DNA of 36,167 bases from Mycobacterium sp. (GCA_018401645.1 JAGYKK010000028.1:1-36167), one strand, 5' to 3'. Positions 16,332 to 24,346 are shown, counted from the stretch's first letter. A program made the numbers and translations. The notes: a model not told the origin generated them from the letters alone.

Positions 16332-17620
16332 GTCAGTTCCCACATCTGGCCATCGGCCGTATCGCGTACCTCGACACCGGCAAGGGCGAGTTCGTCGCGT
16401 ATCTGGTCGGAGAGGTCGTAGAGTTTCGCCCGGCGAACCTCTGATCGGGCCGAAAGTGCGATTTCCACAAGGGGTCCGAGGACATCGCGCGGATCGGTCA
16501 GTCCGCTGCGCGAGGCATCGCCGAGTCGAATGATCATGGATCGCAGCAGTGCTCGTGCTTTATCCATCTCGACGCTTTGAAGCGTGTCGGCGGACCAGTC
16601 GCGAATGGCATCGTCAAGATCGAGGATTGCCGCGACCGCACCGGCCGCATCGCGCCCTTCGATGGAAAGATCGAACTCGGCGCTGCAGCGTTCTACATCT
16701 GAGGCCAGCGAAGCCGCCACCTTCGTCGAAACGGTCCCGGCAATCGGGCTGTCGTCGGCCGCAGGCGTGAGCACCGGTGCACTTCGAGCGGTAGAAGTTC
16801 CCGACCGGGCCGACGGGTGTTCCCGCAACATATCGATGGGTACGGTTTCACCGGACGGGATCTCCATGGAGATGCCGTTGCGACGGACGGTGACGACACC
16901 GAGGCCCACGACTTTCGCCGTGTCTTTATCGAGATCCAGGATGACGCCGGTGTGTTCGTCGACACCGAGTACGAAGGCACCGGCAGGGAGAAGTTCCTCC
17001 AAAATCCGCAGCCTCCTTTCACCCAGGTAGCAAAAACGTGTGTCGTGGTGGCCACCCTCGGTGTTGTTGTAGTGCGGGATGACCGCAACAGGGAGGCCGA
17101 ACGGCGTCAACAGGTCGAGTCCATCGAGCCAGTGCGGGTTCGCTCCGGACTTGTAGATTTCGTAAACGGGGACTGTGCTGATCCCGAGCGTGAGTGCGGC
17201 CGCACTTGAAAATGTCACAGCGCCACCGGTTTGTAATTTTTCTGCCAGCAGTTCCGGAAGTGGAGTTCCGGCCCACTGCCGCAGCGCGTAGGTCGGGCTC
17301 CCGGGTCCTGCGAAGACGAACCGGGCCTGCCGGATCGTGTTGAAGGCCACCTCGCGCTCAAGGGTTGTCGCCGTCGCGACATCGCAGAGACCGGCGACGT
17401 CGACGATGCGATTGAGGGAGACCTTGAAGTACTGAACCGTCTTCGCCGAGAGTTCGTCGGCATTTTCCTGGAAGCCGAACGGCGTATCGAGAAAGACTGA
17501 CGGAATGGCGGCGTCGGCGGTGAGCGCCGATGCCGAGAGATGCTCGAACACCTCGCGGTGTGGCTTCACCATGGTCGGTGACGTTTCGCCGCTGCCCATG
17601 ATGGTAAGAAGACGGGTCAT
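16319..17620 (-). CDS. Type-1 GATase-like/peptidase S51 domain fused to CysRS-type C-terminal domain
   Basis: Protein of 433 residues. Residues 1 to about 230 resemble the S51 (cyanophycinase/dipeptidase E-like) group: LLTIMGSGETSPTMVKPHRE, FAGPGSPTYALRQW, a nucleophile-elbow region GGAVTFSSAAALTLG where the usual GxSAG is altered, and PHYNNTEGGHHDTRFCYLGE. A linker rich in Ser/Ala/Pro follows. Residues about 310-433 resemble the C-terminal tRNA-binding region of cysteinyl-tRNA synthetase (CysS/YqeB C-terminal type), ending AKLYDLSDQIRDELALAGVE and RDTADGQMWEL. No synthetase catalytic domain is present. It is last in the minus-strand operon; its ATG overlaps the hydrolase stop (ATGA). Substrate unknown; an amide- or peptide-cleaving role linked to an amino-acid-like ligand is only inference. 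Confidence 0.72.
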   Translation of the reverse strand: MTRLLTIMGSGETSPTMVKPHREVFEHLSASALTADAAIPSVFLDTPFGFQENADELSAKTVQYFKVSLNRIVDVAGLCDVATATTLEREVAFNTIRQARFVFAGPGSPTYALRQWAGTPLPELLAEKLQTGGAVTFSSAAALTLGISTVPVYEIYKSGANPHWLDGLDLLTPFGLPVAVIPHYNNTEGGHHDTRFCYLGERRLRILEELLPAGAFVLGVDEHTGVILDLDKDTAKVVGLGVVTVRRNGISMEIPSGETVPIDMLREHPSARSGTSTARSAPVLTPAADDSPIAGTVSTKVAASLASDVERCSAEFDLSIEGRDAAGAVAAILDLDDAIRDWSADTLQSVEMDKARALLRSMIIRLGDASRSGLTDPRDVLGPLVEIALSARSEVRRAKLYDLSDQIRDELALAGVEVRDTADGQMWELTKPD

Positions 17621-18477
17621 GCGCGCACGGCCTCCTCGGCAAATTCCGCAAGGACCGCGGCCAATCGGACCGGATGCTGCGCTTGGATATCGTGGTGGGC
17701 CGGCGCGAACCAGTGTGCTCGACCGTTCGGGAGAAGGTTCAGTGCGGTGGCCACTGCGGCGCGTTTGTCGCCTGTCCATGCGACGTCGCCGGTGTCGGCC
17801 GGCACCAGCAGTGCGGGCACGTCGACCAGTGCGTATCGCGTGGACGGGCGATGGCTGTAGAGCGACTCGAGAATTGCGAGGTGTCGATTCAGGGTCAACC
17901 AGGGAGCGATCGTGCCGTCCGGTCGGATCTCGAAATTGGCCATCGCTCCAGCGATGCCCGTTTCGGTCCAGTCGGTATGGCTCTCGCGCATCCAGCGTTC
18001 CATCGACGCTGCAGGCGTACCGGCGAGATGCGGAGGGGTCAGTATCTCCCGGCACGCGTTCCAGTCGTCGAAACGGCTGGCTAATTCGATGAATCCACCA
18101 TCGACGGCGACCACCGCACCGGGGATGTCCGGGTGGGTGGCCGCCAGTTCGATGACGACATTTCCACCCCATGACTGACCGACGACCACTGGTCGGCGGA
18201 ACCCGATTGCGTTGATCAAGGTGACGAGGTCGGTGACGATTGTCTCGAAGTCGTAGCCGTGATCGGGTTTGCTCGACTGGCCGTGCCCCCGCTGATCGAT
18301 CGACACCACCGGATGGCCTGATGCCGTCAGTTCCGCCGCAACGCCGTCCCAGGTGCGAGCATTCGAGGCCAAGCCATGGACCAGCACGAAGGGCGTTCGG
18401 GCCTGGTCGAGGCCGCCCGCCAGCGCCCGCAGTTCCACGCCCGGCGCAACCGTTATCCGCAGTTCCTCGATCGTCAC
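17617..18477 (-). CDS. Alpha/beta-fold hydrolase
   Basis: Hydrolase of 286 residues. It has the oxyanion-hole region VLVHGLASNARTWDGV, the strand VVSIDQRGHGQSSKPDHGYD, the nucleophile elbow GQSWGG with Ser, and a late catalytic His in WFAPAHHDIQAQHP. It is probably an esterase, C-C hydrolase or amidase; the substrate is not readable. GTG 18477 overlaps the stop of the upstream oxidoreductase (GTGA), and its own stop overlaps the start of the S51-CysS_C gene. A longer open frame up to 18513 is out of register with the operon overlap and lacks support. Confidence 0.82.
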   Translation of the reverse strand: MTIEELRITVAPGVELRALAGGLDQARTPFVLVHGLASNARTWDGVAAELTASGHPVVSIDQRGHGQSSKPDHGYDFETIVTDLVTLINAIGFRRPVVVGQSWGGNVVIELAATHPDIPGAVVAVDGGFIELASRFDDWNACREILTPPHLAGTPAASMERWMRESHTDWTETGIAGAMANFEIRPDGTIAPWLTLNRHLAILESLYSHRPSTRYALVDVPALLVPADTGDVAWTGDKRAAVATALNLLPNGRAHWFAPAHHDIQAQHPVRLAAVLAEFAEEAVRA

Positions 18478-19424
18478 GTCACGGCCCGGCCGGCGTTGGC
18501 GATCGATTCGCACAACTCAATGGTCGAGAGCACCTCGGCACCAGAGCGTGGCCAGGGCTTCGACCCGCGGACGGACGCGACGAAGGCCTCGATCATGAGC
18601 GCGTAGCAGTTCGCTCCTTCGACCCGGTACTCGTCGCAGCGTCCATCCGGTCGGGCAACCTGGAAGATCGACCCGTCGGTTCCCGGTGTGAACGGACGAT
18701 CGACCCGAAGCGATCCGGCCGTTCCGTCGATCACCAGGGATTGATTTTCCGGCAGTTCAAACGACATCAGCACCGAGGCCGACGCTCCTGAGGAATTGCG
18801 AAGCCACGCGGAGGTGGTGAGATCGATACCCGTGTCGGCCGAGACGACCTGCGCTTCGATTCGGAGTTCGTCGGAACCAAGAATCTTTTGGACCGGGTCG
18901 AGGCAGTAGATACCCACATCGAGAAGAGCTCCACCACCCTGCTCCGGCAGCCAGCGGTAGTTGATCTCCGTGCCGGCCTCGGGGCGCGCGAGGGGGAAGG
19001 TGAAGTGCGAGGTGACGTGGCGGATCTCGCCGAGCTCACGGGCAGTGATCAGCGTCGCGATCGCAATCGAGAGGGGATGAAACGGCGTCATGTAGGCCTC
19101 GGCGAGCACGACACCGGCCGCATCACAGGCTGCGAACATCCGTCTGGCCTCGCGTGAGGAGACAGCCAGAGGCTTCTCGCAGAGAACGTGCTTGCCGGCC
19201 TCTGCCGCCCGTTCCACCCACTCGAGGTGCTCACCATTGGCTAGGGCGATGTAGACGGCGTCGACGTCAGGATCGCTCAGCACATCGGTGTAGCTTCGGG
19301 GTCCAGATCGGGCTCCGCTAGCGGCGAGCATCGCGTGCGGGCACTCATTGATTGCGGGTATGACCGCAGCGTTTGCGATCCACGAGTTGGCCCCGAGAAT
19401 GCCGATGCCCAGGAGTTCAACCAC
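18474..19424 (-). CDS. Gfo/Idh/MocA-family oxidoreductase (second in operon)
   Basis: NAD(P)-dependent dehydrogenase of 316 residues. It has the Rossmann start LLGIGILGANSWIANAAVIP, the nicotinamide-side motif GKHVLCEKPLAVS, and the C-terminal-domain segment EQGGGALLDVGIYCLDPVQK. These enzymes act on sugars, inositols or related polyols. I place the start at GTG 19424, with GGAG 8 bases upstream, giving an 8-base overlap with the preceding gene; the open frame continues to 19487 inside that gene. It lies between another Gfo/Idh gene and a hydrolase, so the products may be used in sequence. Confidence 0.82.
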   Translation of the reverse strand: MVELLGIGILGANSWIANAAVIPAINECPHAMLAASGARSGPRSYTDVLSDPDVDAVYIALANGEHLEWVERAAEAGKHVLCEKPLAVSSREARRMFAACDAAGVVLAEAYMTPFHPLSIAIATLITARELGEIRHVTSHFTFPLARPEAGTEINYRWLPEQGGGALLDVGIYCLDPVQKILGSDELRIEAQVVSADTGIDLTTSAWLRNSSGASASVLMSFELPENQSLVIDGTAGSLRVDRPFTPGTDGSIFQVARPDGRCDEYRVEGANCYALMIEAFVASVRGSKPWPRSGAEVLSTIELCESIANAGRAVT

Positions 19425-20886
19425 AGTTGAGCTCCACACCACCGTCGGCACCTGATGCATGGGCAGTTTCGAGGACGGCGACGACATCGCGGGATTCCGC
19501 CGGCGGGACCGGGACGGGTTCGCCGAGAATTAGATGATCGGCCAGTGCTCGGTGAAAGGGCCAGGCCGGCCGAGCCAACGGTGGCAGCACCATGTCGACG
19601 GTGCCGTATCCCGGGTCGTATCGACTCACTCGGAGATCAGCAGCGACCTCGGCGTGGTGCCAGCGGTGGGCGATATGCCCGCGACCGTCTTCAAGTCGGT
19701 CGATTGTCACCGGGTCATAATTCGCCGCGGCGGTACCCGAGGTGCCCTGCACATAGAACTTCGGCTTGCGGATTCCCGCCACGTCGCTCTGGATGAACCG
19801 GGCTTCGCGTCCGTCATCCCAGCGCATGTGGACGTCGATCTGATCGGCGTTCGTGACGTCGCGCCAGACTCGCTTGTGCGAGATGGCACGGACCCGTTGC
19901 GGTCGGCTCTGGAAAATGCGCAGGATCCAGTCGATGTGATGTGATCCCCAGTCATAAACCGCGCCGCCGGAAAATGCTTCGTCGCTGTGCCACCAGCGAC
20001 AGGGGTGTTCGAAGGAGCCGACGAATGTCTCCATGTTGAAAACGTCGCCGAGAAGACCTGTGTCGACGGCGCGACGAAGGGCTAGGAAGTCGCCGTCCCA
20101 GCGACGGTTTTGGTGGACTGTGATTGTTCTGCCCACTTCGGCGGATACGGCCAGCAGTTCGTCGGCATCCTTGACGGTGAGGCACATCGGCTTTTCGACA
20201 ACTACGTGTTTGCCCGCTCGGAGGAGTTCGAGGGCGATCGGCGCGTGCAATACCGGCGGCGTGGCGACGATGACGACGTCGACATCATCGGCCCCGCACA
20301 GTGAGGCGAGGTCCGCATGACCCTGCACCGTCGGGAAGTCGGCCACCGCCGCCAGGCGACGTTCCTCGTTTGAATCACAGACGCCCACGAAGGCGAGTCC
20401 GTCGGTTTCCGTCGCGGCGAGCCCGTGGGCGTACCCCATACCGCCGAACGGCCCGTAGCCGACGATCCCGACTCCGATCGTCTGGGGCGCCACAGACGTG
20501 GCACCGTCGCCTGATCTCGACCCAGAGGCCACCAGACGATCGAGGTAGCGCCCGATTTCAGGTGCCGTCGCCAACCGATCGGGAGCAATTGCGCAGACCA
20601 GCAAACGCCCGGTAGGTGTCGGGCACTCAACGATCGACGGTACGTCGCTGAAATGAATGCTCGTGGTGGCCACGATCGTGTTGAGAGTCGGATCTGTCAC
20701 CACAAAGGATGCGAATGCCCCGGTTACCGGGGTCTCGCGTTGCATGCGCGCCGCCTCGGGTCTCGTGGCGTCGGGCCGCACAAACCACTCGCCCGACGGA
20801 AGAATTCGACCCGCTTTCAGGCCCAGGTCGGCCAGCACGTCAGCACTTAACTCTGAAACAAGCACAGCACGCACTGTTGAGGACAC
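19417..20886 (-). CDS. Gfo/Idh/MocA-family oxidoreductase with extra N-terminal domain
   Basis: Protein of 489 residues, well above the usual 330-400. The first ~135 residues (SSTVRAVLVSELSADVLADL..., ATTSIHFSDVPSIVECPTPT) match nothing I recognise. A standard Gfo/Idh/MocA enzyme then follows: Rossmann VGIVGYGPFGGMGYAHG, GKHVVVEKPMCLTV, a conserved HQNRRWDGDFLALRR, and GGAVYDWGSHHIDWILRIFQ. It is first in the four-gene minus-strand operon; the GTG at 20886 lacks a clear ribosome site, and a possible TAGCCT -10 lies at 20898-20893, so leaderless translation is possible. The substrate is probably a polyol or sugar-like group. The fused N-terminus is one of the operon's unexplained parts. Confidence 0.8.
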   Translation of the reverse strand: MSSTVRAVLVSELSADVLADLGLKAGRILPSGEWFVRPDATRPEAARMQRETPVTGAFASFVVTDPTLNTIVATTSIHFSDVPSIVECPTPTGRLLVCAIAPDRLATAPEIGRYLDRLVASGSRSGDGATSVAPQTIGVGIVGYGPFGGMGYAHGLAATETDGLAFVGVCDSNEERRLAAVADFPTVQGHADLASLCGADDVDVVIVATPPVLHAPIALELLRAGKHVVVEKPMCLTVKDADELLAVSAEVGRTITVHQNRRWDGDFLALRRAVDTGLLGDVFNMETFVGSFEHPCRWWHSDEAFSGGAVYDWGSHHIDWILRIFQSRPQRVRAISHKRVWRDVTNADQIDVHMRWDDGREARFIQSDVAGIRKPKFYVQGTSGTAAANYDPVTIDRLEDGRGHIAHRWHHAEVAADLRVSRYDPGYGTVDMVLPPLARPAWPFHRALADHLILGEPVPVPPAESRDVVAVLETAHASGADGGVELNCG

Positions 20887-21046
20887 ATAGGAAGGCTAGT
20901 GGTTTTGGTTTTCAATCCCCACGGGGGGCTGAGACGTTGCCGCCGCCGGCCTTTGTGCCTTCGCCCGAAGCGTGCGCCGCCAATGTTGAATTGACAATAA
21001 GCCCTGCGTGCCCCTGTTCAGAGTCGGTTGATGCTTGACGTTTCTA
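20887..21046. other. Non-coding gap with att-like repeat
   Basis: No gene is seen. The first bases are the promoter region of the minus-strand operon. At 21002-21016 the sequence CCCTGCGTGCCCCTG matches 13 of 15 bases of CCTTGCGTGCCCCCG at 22012-22026, which covers the 3' end of tRNA-Arg. The pair could be attachment sites flanking the HigBA islet. Confidence 0.35.
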
Positions 21047-21322
21047 TGTCGGTCGATCCATGACACTCTGGATGTGTGTTTAGGGCTGCTCGCGGGTACG
21101 GGCGGCCTTCCTGTTTCTTACCGTGCCGCGACTGGTTCGGGCGGCGGTCTTGACCAGCGCGTCGCCGATGAAGAATCGCAGCAGCTCGCCGCCGACGTGG
21201 ACGTCGCAGCGGGCCCCGCCGTAGGGACGGCCGATGCAGAACTGCTGCCAGGGCACGCACACGGCTTCCAGCGCCGGAGAACTGCCGTGCGGTTGGCCGG
21301 ATGCCCACATCAGCGCGCCCAT
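21047..21322 (-). mobile_element. Remnant of an IS481-type transposase and its end
   Basis: The minus frame 21322-21080 encodes an 80-residue tail only: CVPWQQFCIGRPYGGARCDV, HVGGELLRFFIGDALVKTAA, RTSRGTVRNRKAARTREQP. This resembles the C-terminal beta-domain of actinobacterial IS481-family transposases. The DDE core and N-terminal HTH are missing. TGTCGGTCGATCCATGACAC at 21047, just beyond the stop, looks like a terminal inverted repeat of such an element; no partner is visible to the right, so the other end is lost. Confidence 0.55.
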
Positions 21323-21381
21323 CGTCTACCGAGCGGGCTGAAAGCACGCTGAGGTGGGCGGCGCTGGTGACGGTTTAAAGA

Positions 21382-21669
21382 TCAGGCGATGCGTTCAATG
21401 GTGCCGAGCTCGACCGCAAGCTTGTCTCGGGCGATTTCGGCCTCGTACCGCGCCTGCATATTGATGAAAAACATGTCGCTGAGCCCCAGTGCACGCGACA
21501 GCCGCAGCGCAGTGTCAGCGGTGATCGCCCTTTTTCCGTGCACGATTTCATTGATACGACGAGCCGGCACGTCGATTGCTTTGGCGATGCGGTACTGGGT
21601 GATGCCCATCGGCTCGAGAAACTCCGTCATCAGGATCTCCCCGGGATGGGTGGGTGCGAAGTCAGCCAT
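21382..21669 (-). CDS. higA: HigA-family antitoxin
   Basis: Antitoxin of 95 residues with an XRE helix-turn-helix. The start MADFAPTHPGEILMTEFLEP is the hallmark of the HigA/VapI-like group; the HTH spans about ITQYRIAKAIDVPARRINEI, followed by HGKRAITADTALRLSRALG. It should neutralise the HigB toxin by complex formation and repress the operon at the repeat at 21975-22006. It is the second gene, 12 bases after higB, the reversed order typical of higBA. Confidence 0.88.
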   Translation of the reverse strand: MADFAPTHPGEILMTEFLEPMGITQYRIAKAIDVPARRINEIVHGKRAITADTALRLSRALGLSDMFFINMQARYEAEIARDKLAVELGTIERIA

Positions 21670-21681
21670 GGGCCTCCCTTT

Positions 21682-21963
21682 CTAGTGATAGTCGACTAAC
21701 TCGACGTTCGACGCCCCGCCGGCACTCCAGGTGAAGCAGATTCGCCTTTGGTCGTTCACCCGGACGCTGTATTGACCGGCACGGTCGCCGGTCAGCTTCT
21801 CCAGCCGATTGCCGGGCGGCACGCGCAGATCGTTGATGGTTCCTGCGGCATCGATGAGGGTCAGCTTGTTGTGCGCGATTCTGCAGAGTTCCGGACTGAT
21901 CCTCTTGACGCAGCGGCGCCGCCAGATCGCCTCCGCGTCCTTACCCCGGAACGAGCGGATCAC
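21682..21963 (-). CDS. higB: HigB-family toxin (RelE-like ribonuclease)
   Basis: Toxin of 93 residues of the HigB/RelE fold: MIRSFRGKDAEAIWRRRCVK, LTLIDAAGTINDLRVPPGNR, LEKLTGDRAGQYSVRVNDQR, RICFTW. Such proteins cleave mRNA at the ribosome. It starts with GTG at 21963, close to the operator repeats, and is followed by the cognate HigA. Full length, no frame break. Its place beside a tRNA and an IS remnant fits a mobile addiction module. Confidence 0.88.
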   Translation of the reverse strand: MIRSFRGKDAEAIWRRRCVKRISPELCRIAHNKLTLIDAAGTINDLRVPPGNRLEKLTGDRAGQYSVRVNDQRRICFTWSAGGASNVELVDYH

Positions 21964-21974
21964 CGGATAATAAT

Positions 21975-22006
21975 AACGTCAACCGTTAGTAACGTCAATC
22001 GTTACT
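21975..22006. promoter_or_regulatory. Likely HigA operator (two tandem palindromic units)
   Basis: AACGTCAACCGTTAGT (21975-21990) and AACGTCAATCGTTACT (21991-22006) are adjacent 16-base copies, each containing AACG-N5-CGTT. They lie 12 bases upstream of the higB GTG, where an autorepressor would bind. Confidence 0.65.
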
Positions 22007-22018
22007 ACACACCTTGCG

Positions 22019-22091
22019 TGCCCCCGGCATGATTCGAACATGCGACACCGGCTTTAGGAGAGCCGTGCTCTATCCCCTGAGCTACGAGGGC
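22019..22091 (-). tRNA. tRNA-Arg (anticodon CCT)
   Basis: 73 bases on the minus strand. The acceptor stem GCCCTCG pairs with CGGGGGC (one U-G), with discriminator A. The D-arm is GTAGCTCAGGGGATAGAGC, the anticodon stem CGGCT/AGCCG carries loop CTCCTAA (anticodon CCT, reads AGG), and the T-arm has TTCGAAT. CCA is not encoded. Its 3' end borders the HigBA/IS islet, a classic integration position. Confidence 0.92.
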
Positions 22092-22155
22092 GGACCGAGT
22101 GCCAGCCTACCGCCTTCAGCGCCACCGGCCCCGCGGTTGGGGGCCGTCGAATGGC

Positions 22156-22985
22156 TCAGCGCAACGCGCTGATCACTTGCGCGAAGTAGTCGCCGTGGTA
22201 GTCCTGCACGGTCAGGTAGGTGACGCCGTACTTGTCGCGGCACCCGCGCAGCGTGTCGGCGATGTCGCGGGGAGTGCCGCTCAGCACGGTGGGCATGGCC
22301 AAGAGTTGCTCGTCGCTCGCGCCTGGAAAATAGGCCCGGGTCAGGGTGAGATCCGGGATTCCGGACGCGTCCGTCGGCACCGCCGTAATCGCAAGGTTCC
22401 AGTTCGGAGGTCCCCAAAGCGATCCCCGGCGGCGGACCGGACAAAATCGACGCGCTCGGCCATCCGGATCGTGATCCGGGAACGTCGGGCGATCCCGCCG
22501 CCAGTAAGGCCGATGATGTCGGCGTAATGCCGCGCGGCGATGGAGAGCACCCGGTCGCCGTTGCCGGCGATCAGAAGGGGAATCGACGGCGCGGTTCTTT
22601 TCAGATAGGTCGTGGTGTGGCGAAGGTGCTCGACACGTTCACCCGCACTGGGATAGGGAATCTCGGCGGCCTCGAACTCCGCCCGGACGTATCCGTGTGC
22701 CCAGGCCGAGTTCGAGTCGGCCGTCGGAGAGCAGATCGGTGTCCACCGCGTCGCGGGCGAGCAGAGCGGGTGAGTAGAACGCGGCGTTGAGGACGAAGGT
22801 GCCGACCCGGATGGTGCTTGCTGCCTCGCAGCGACCATCGCGGGAAAGGGAGCGGGTGCGCCGATGTGGTCGGGGAAATGGACGACATCAAAACCGAGGC
22901 CCTCGAACCGCCGGACCTTCTCTCGTAACCGGCCCGCCGACTTGATCGAACGCAAGCCGATACCGAAGCGAAAGTCTCTGTTCAC
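22156..22985 (-). pseudogene. F420-type LLM-class oxidoreductase with three frame breaks
   Basis: Luciferase-like monooxygenase-family gene. The start (RDFRFGIGLRSIKSAGRL, GLGFDVVHFPDHIGAPAPF) reads in frame 1. From about 22823 the frame gives STIRVGTFVLNAAFYSPALL and DTDLLSDGRLELGLG. From about 22697 frame 1 returns with GYVRAEFEAAEIPYPSAGER and PLLIAGNGDRVLSIAARHYA. After about 22407 a third frame carries NWNLAITAVPTDASGIPDLT and the end YLTVQDYHGDYFAQVISALR. The breaks are -1, +1 and -1. All parts are conserved and there are no other stops, so sequence error is as likely as decay. If intact it would be about 276 residues and probably use F420. Confidence 0.78.
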
Positions 22986-22992
22986 CGCAGAG

Positions 22993-23712
22993 TCAGATCA
23001 GCGGTAACTCGGCGATGAGTGGGCCGGTGGGTTGGGTCGAACCCGATCCGGGTTCAACGGTGAAGGCAAGTTTTGTCGAATCGCCGAGGTTGTCCAGCAC
23101 GGCCGTCGTCGACGGGGCGACCGCCTCAGCGTCCATCGTTCCTGCCGAGGTCGTCGTACCGTCACTGACTAACCACATTTGGTAGACGGTTCCCGGGGCC
23201 GGTGGCGGAACGTCATTCATCACCAGCACGCCGGCATTGCGATCGCGGGAGAACACGACTGTCGCGGTGCCACCGGCCGGAATGGCACCTGAGATGGTGT
23301 TCACATCGGTGGCCGCGAAAACCTGCTGCGCGGTGGAGGGAAGCGGCGCGGGCGGTCGCAGCGAAAGTCCGATTCCCGCGGCGGCAAGGCCGATAGCCAC
23401 TGCCGCCGCCGCCGCCATCCATGCGGGGCGTCGGCGTGGTCCGGACGGTAGGACGCGCACGTTGTCATCGGCGATCGCCGATAGCAGCCGGCCGCGCAGT
23501 TCGGCCGGCGGTTCCTCGGCGGTGGTCGCCGACACCGCGGCCATGGTCTCGCGGACCGCGCGTACTTCGTCGTAGAAGGCGTCGGCCACCGCAGACCCGG
23601 CGTTGGCCACCCGGCTTTCGAGACTGTCGCGTTCCTCGTCGGGCATCGCGTGCAGTGCGTACGGCACGGCCAGCTCCACTAAGTCGGCGGTGGAATCAGA
23701 GAACGGATTCAT
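22993..23712 (-). CDS. rskA: Anti-sigma-K factor RskA
   Basis: Membrane anti-sigma factor of 239 residues. The N-terminal anti-sigma domain carries LVELAVPYALHAMPDEERDS; one transmembrane helix lies at WMAAAAAVAIGLAAAGIGLS. The external RskA domain contains QQVFAATDVNTISGAIPAGG and PGTVYQMWLVSDG. It holds SigK at the membrane until regulated proteolysis. I use ATG 23712 (MNPFSDSTADLVELA), 10 bases after the sigK stop, rather than the longer open frame to 23763. It is adjacent to sigK as in M. tuberculosis (Rv0444c). Confidence 0.88.
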   Translation of the reverse strand: MNPFSDSTADLVELAVPYALHAMPDEERDSLESRVANAGSAVADAFYDEVRAVRETMAAVSATTAEEPPAELRGRLLSAIADDNVRVLPSGPRRRPAWMAAAAAVAIGLAAAGIGLSLRPPAPLPSTAQQVFAATDVNTISGAIPAGGTATVVFSRDRNAGVLVMNDVPPPAPGTVYQMWLVSDGTTTSAGTMDAEAVAPSTTAVLDNLGDSTKLAFTVEPGSGSTQPTGPLIAELPLI

Positions 23713-23722
23713 GGCTGCACCC

Positions 23723-24346
23723 TCACCCCGCGCCCAGACAGTTGCGCAGCCCGCGAAGCCCATCGCGCATCCGAGACTTCACGGTGGCCAGATTCGCCGA
23801 AAGCCGTTCAGAGACCTGAACGTAGGTCAGGCCTCGGTAGTAGGCGAGTTCGATGCATTCGCGTTGTAGTTCGGTCAGACCCGCCATGCACTCCGTGACC
23901 CGCCGACGTTCCTCGCCGGAGATCACCGCGTCGCTGACCTGATCGGTAGCCCGCTCCACCGTCGCCGCGCCGTAACGTGAGTCGCGTTGACTGGCAGCCT
24001 GTTCGGCGCGAACCCGATCTACCGCCCGGCGATGCGCCAGGGTGAGCAGCCACGCCAGTGCACTTCCCGAAGCCGGGTCGTAGCTCTCCGCCGTCCGCCA
24101 GACCTGAAGGTAGACGTCCTGGGTGGTCTCCTCGCTGTATCCACGGTCGCGAAGCACCCGGGCGACCATCCCGTACACCCGAGACCGGGTGGCGTCGTAG
24201 AGATCGGCAAACGCTTCAGGGTCGCGGTGCGCGACGCGCCGCAGTAGCGCGTCGAGGTCGGCGGTCAACGCCGACCAGGCATCATCGGAGACATTGTCCG
24301 AAAGCGTAACGGGGCCGTCAAGGCGACGGTCAAGCAGGAGTGTCAC
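23723..24346 (-). CDS. sigK: ECF sigma factor SigK
   Basis: RNA polymerase sigma factor of 207 residues. Region 2 reads AFADLYDATRSRVYGMVARV, GYSEETTQDVYLQVWRTAES and LAWLLTLAHRRAVDRVRAEQ; region 4 reads LTELQRECIELAYYRGLTYV and ANLATVKSRMRDGLRGLRNC. It follows M. tuberculosis SigK (Rv0445c) closely as recalled; the Cys in MAGLTELQREC and the RNC tail are kept. GTG 24346 overlaps the DUF1365 stop (GTGA), which fixes the start. It is followed by its anti-sigma factor. The candidate SigK promoter at 25150-25176 suggests autoregulation of the three-gene operon. Confidence 0.88.
   Translation of the reverse strand: MTLLLDRRLDGPVTLSDNVSDDAWSALTADLDALLRRVAHRDPEAFADLYDATRSRVYGMVARVLRDRGYSEETTQDVYLQVWRTAESYDPASGSALAWLLTLAHRRAVDRVRAEQAASQRDSRYGAATVERATDQVSDAVISGEERRRVTECMAGLTELQRECIELAYYRGLTYVQVSERLSANLATVKSRMRDGLRGLRNCLGAG

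Noticed and set aside
20900..20925. Zur-like site (GGTTTTGGTTTTCAA) upstream of the four-gene operon
   Set aside because: Only one TTTTCA half matches; the TGAAAA partner needed for a palindrome is missing.
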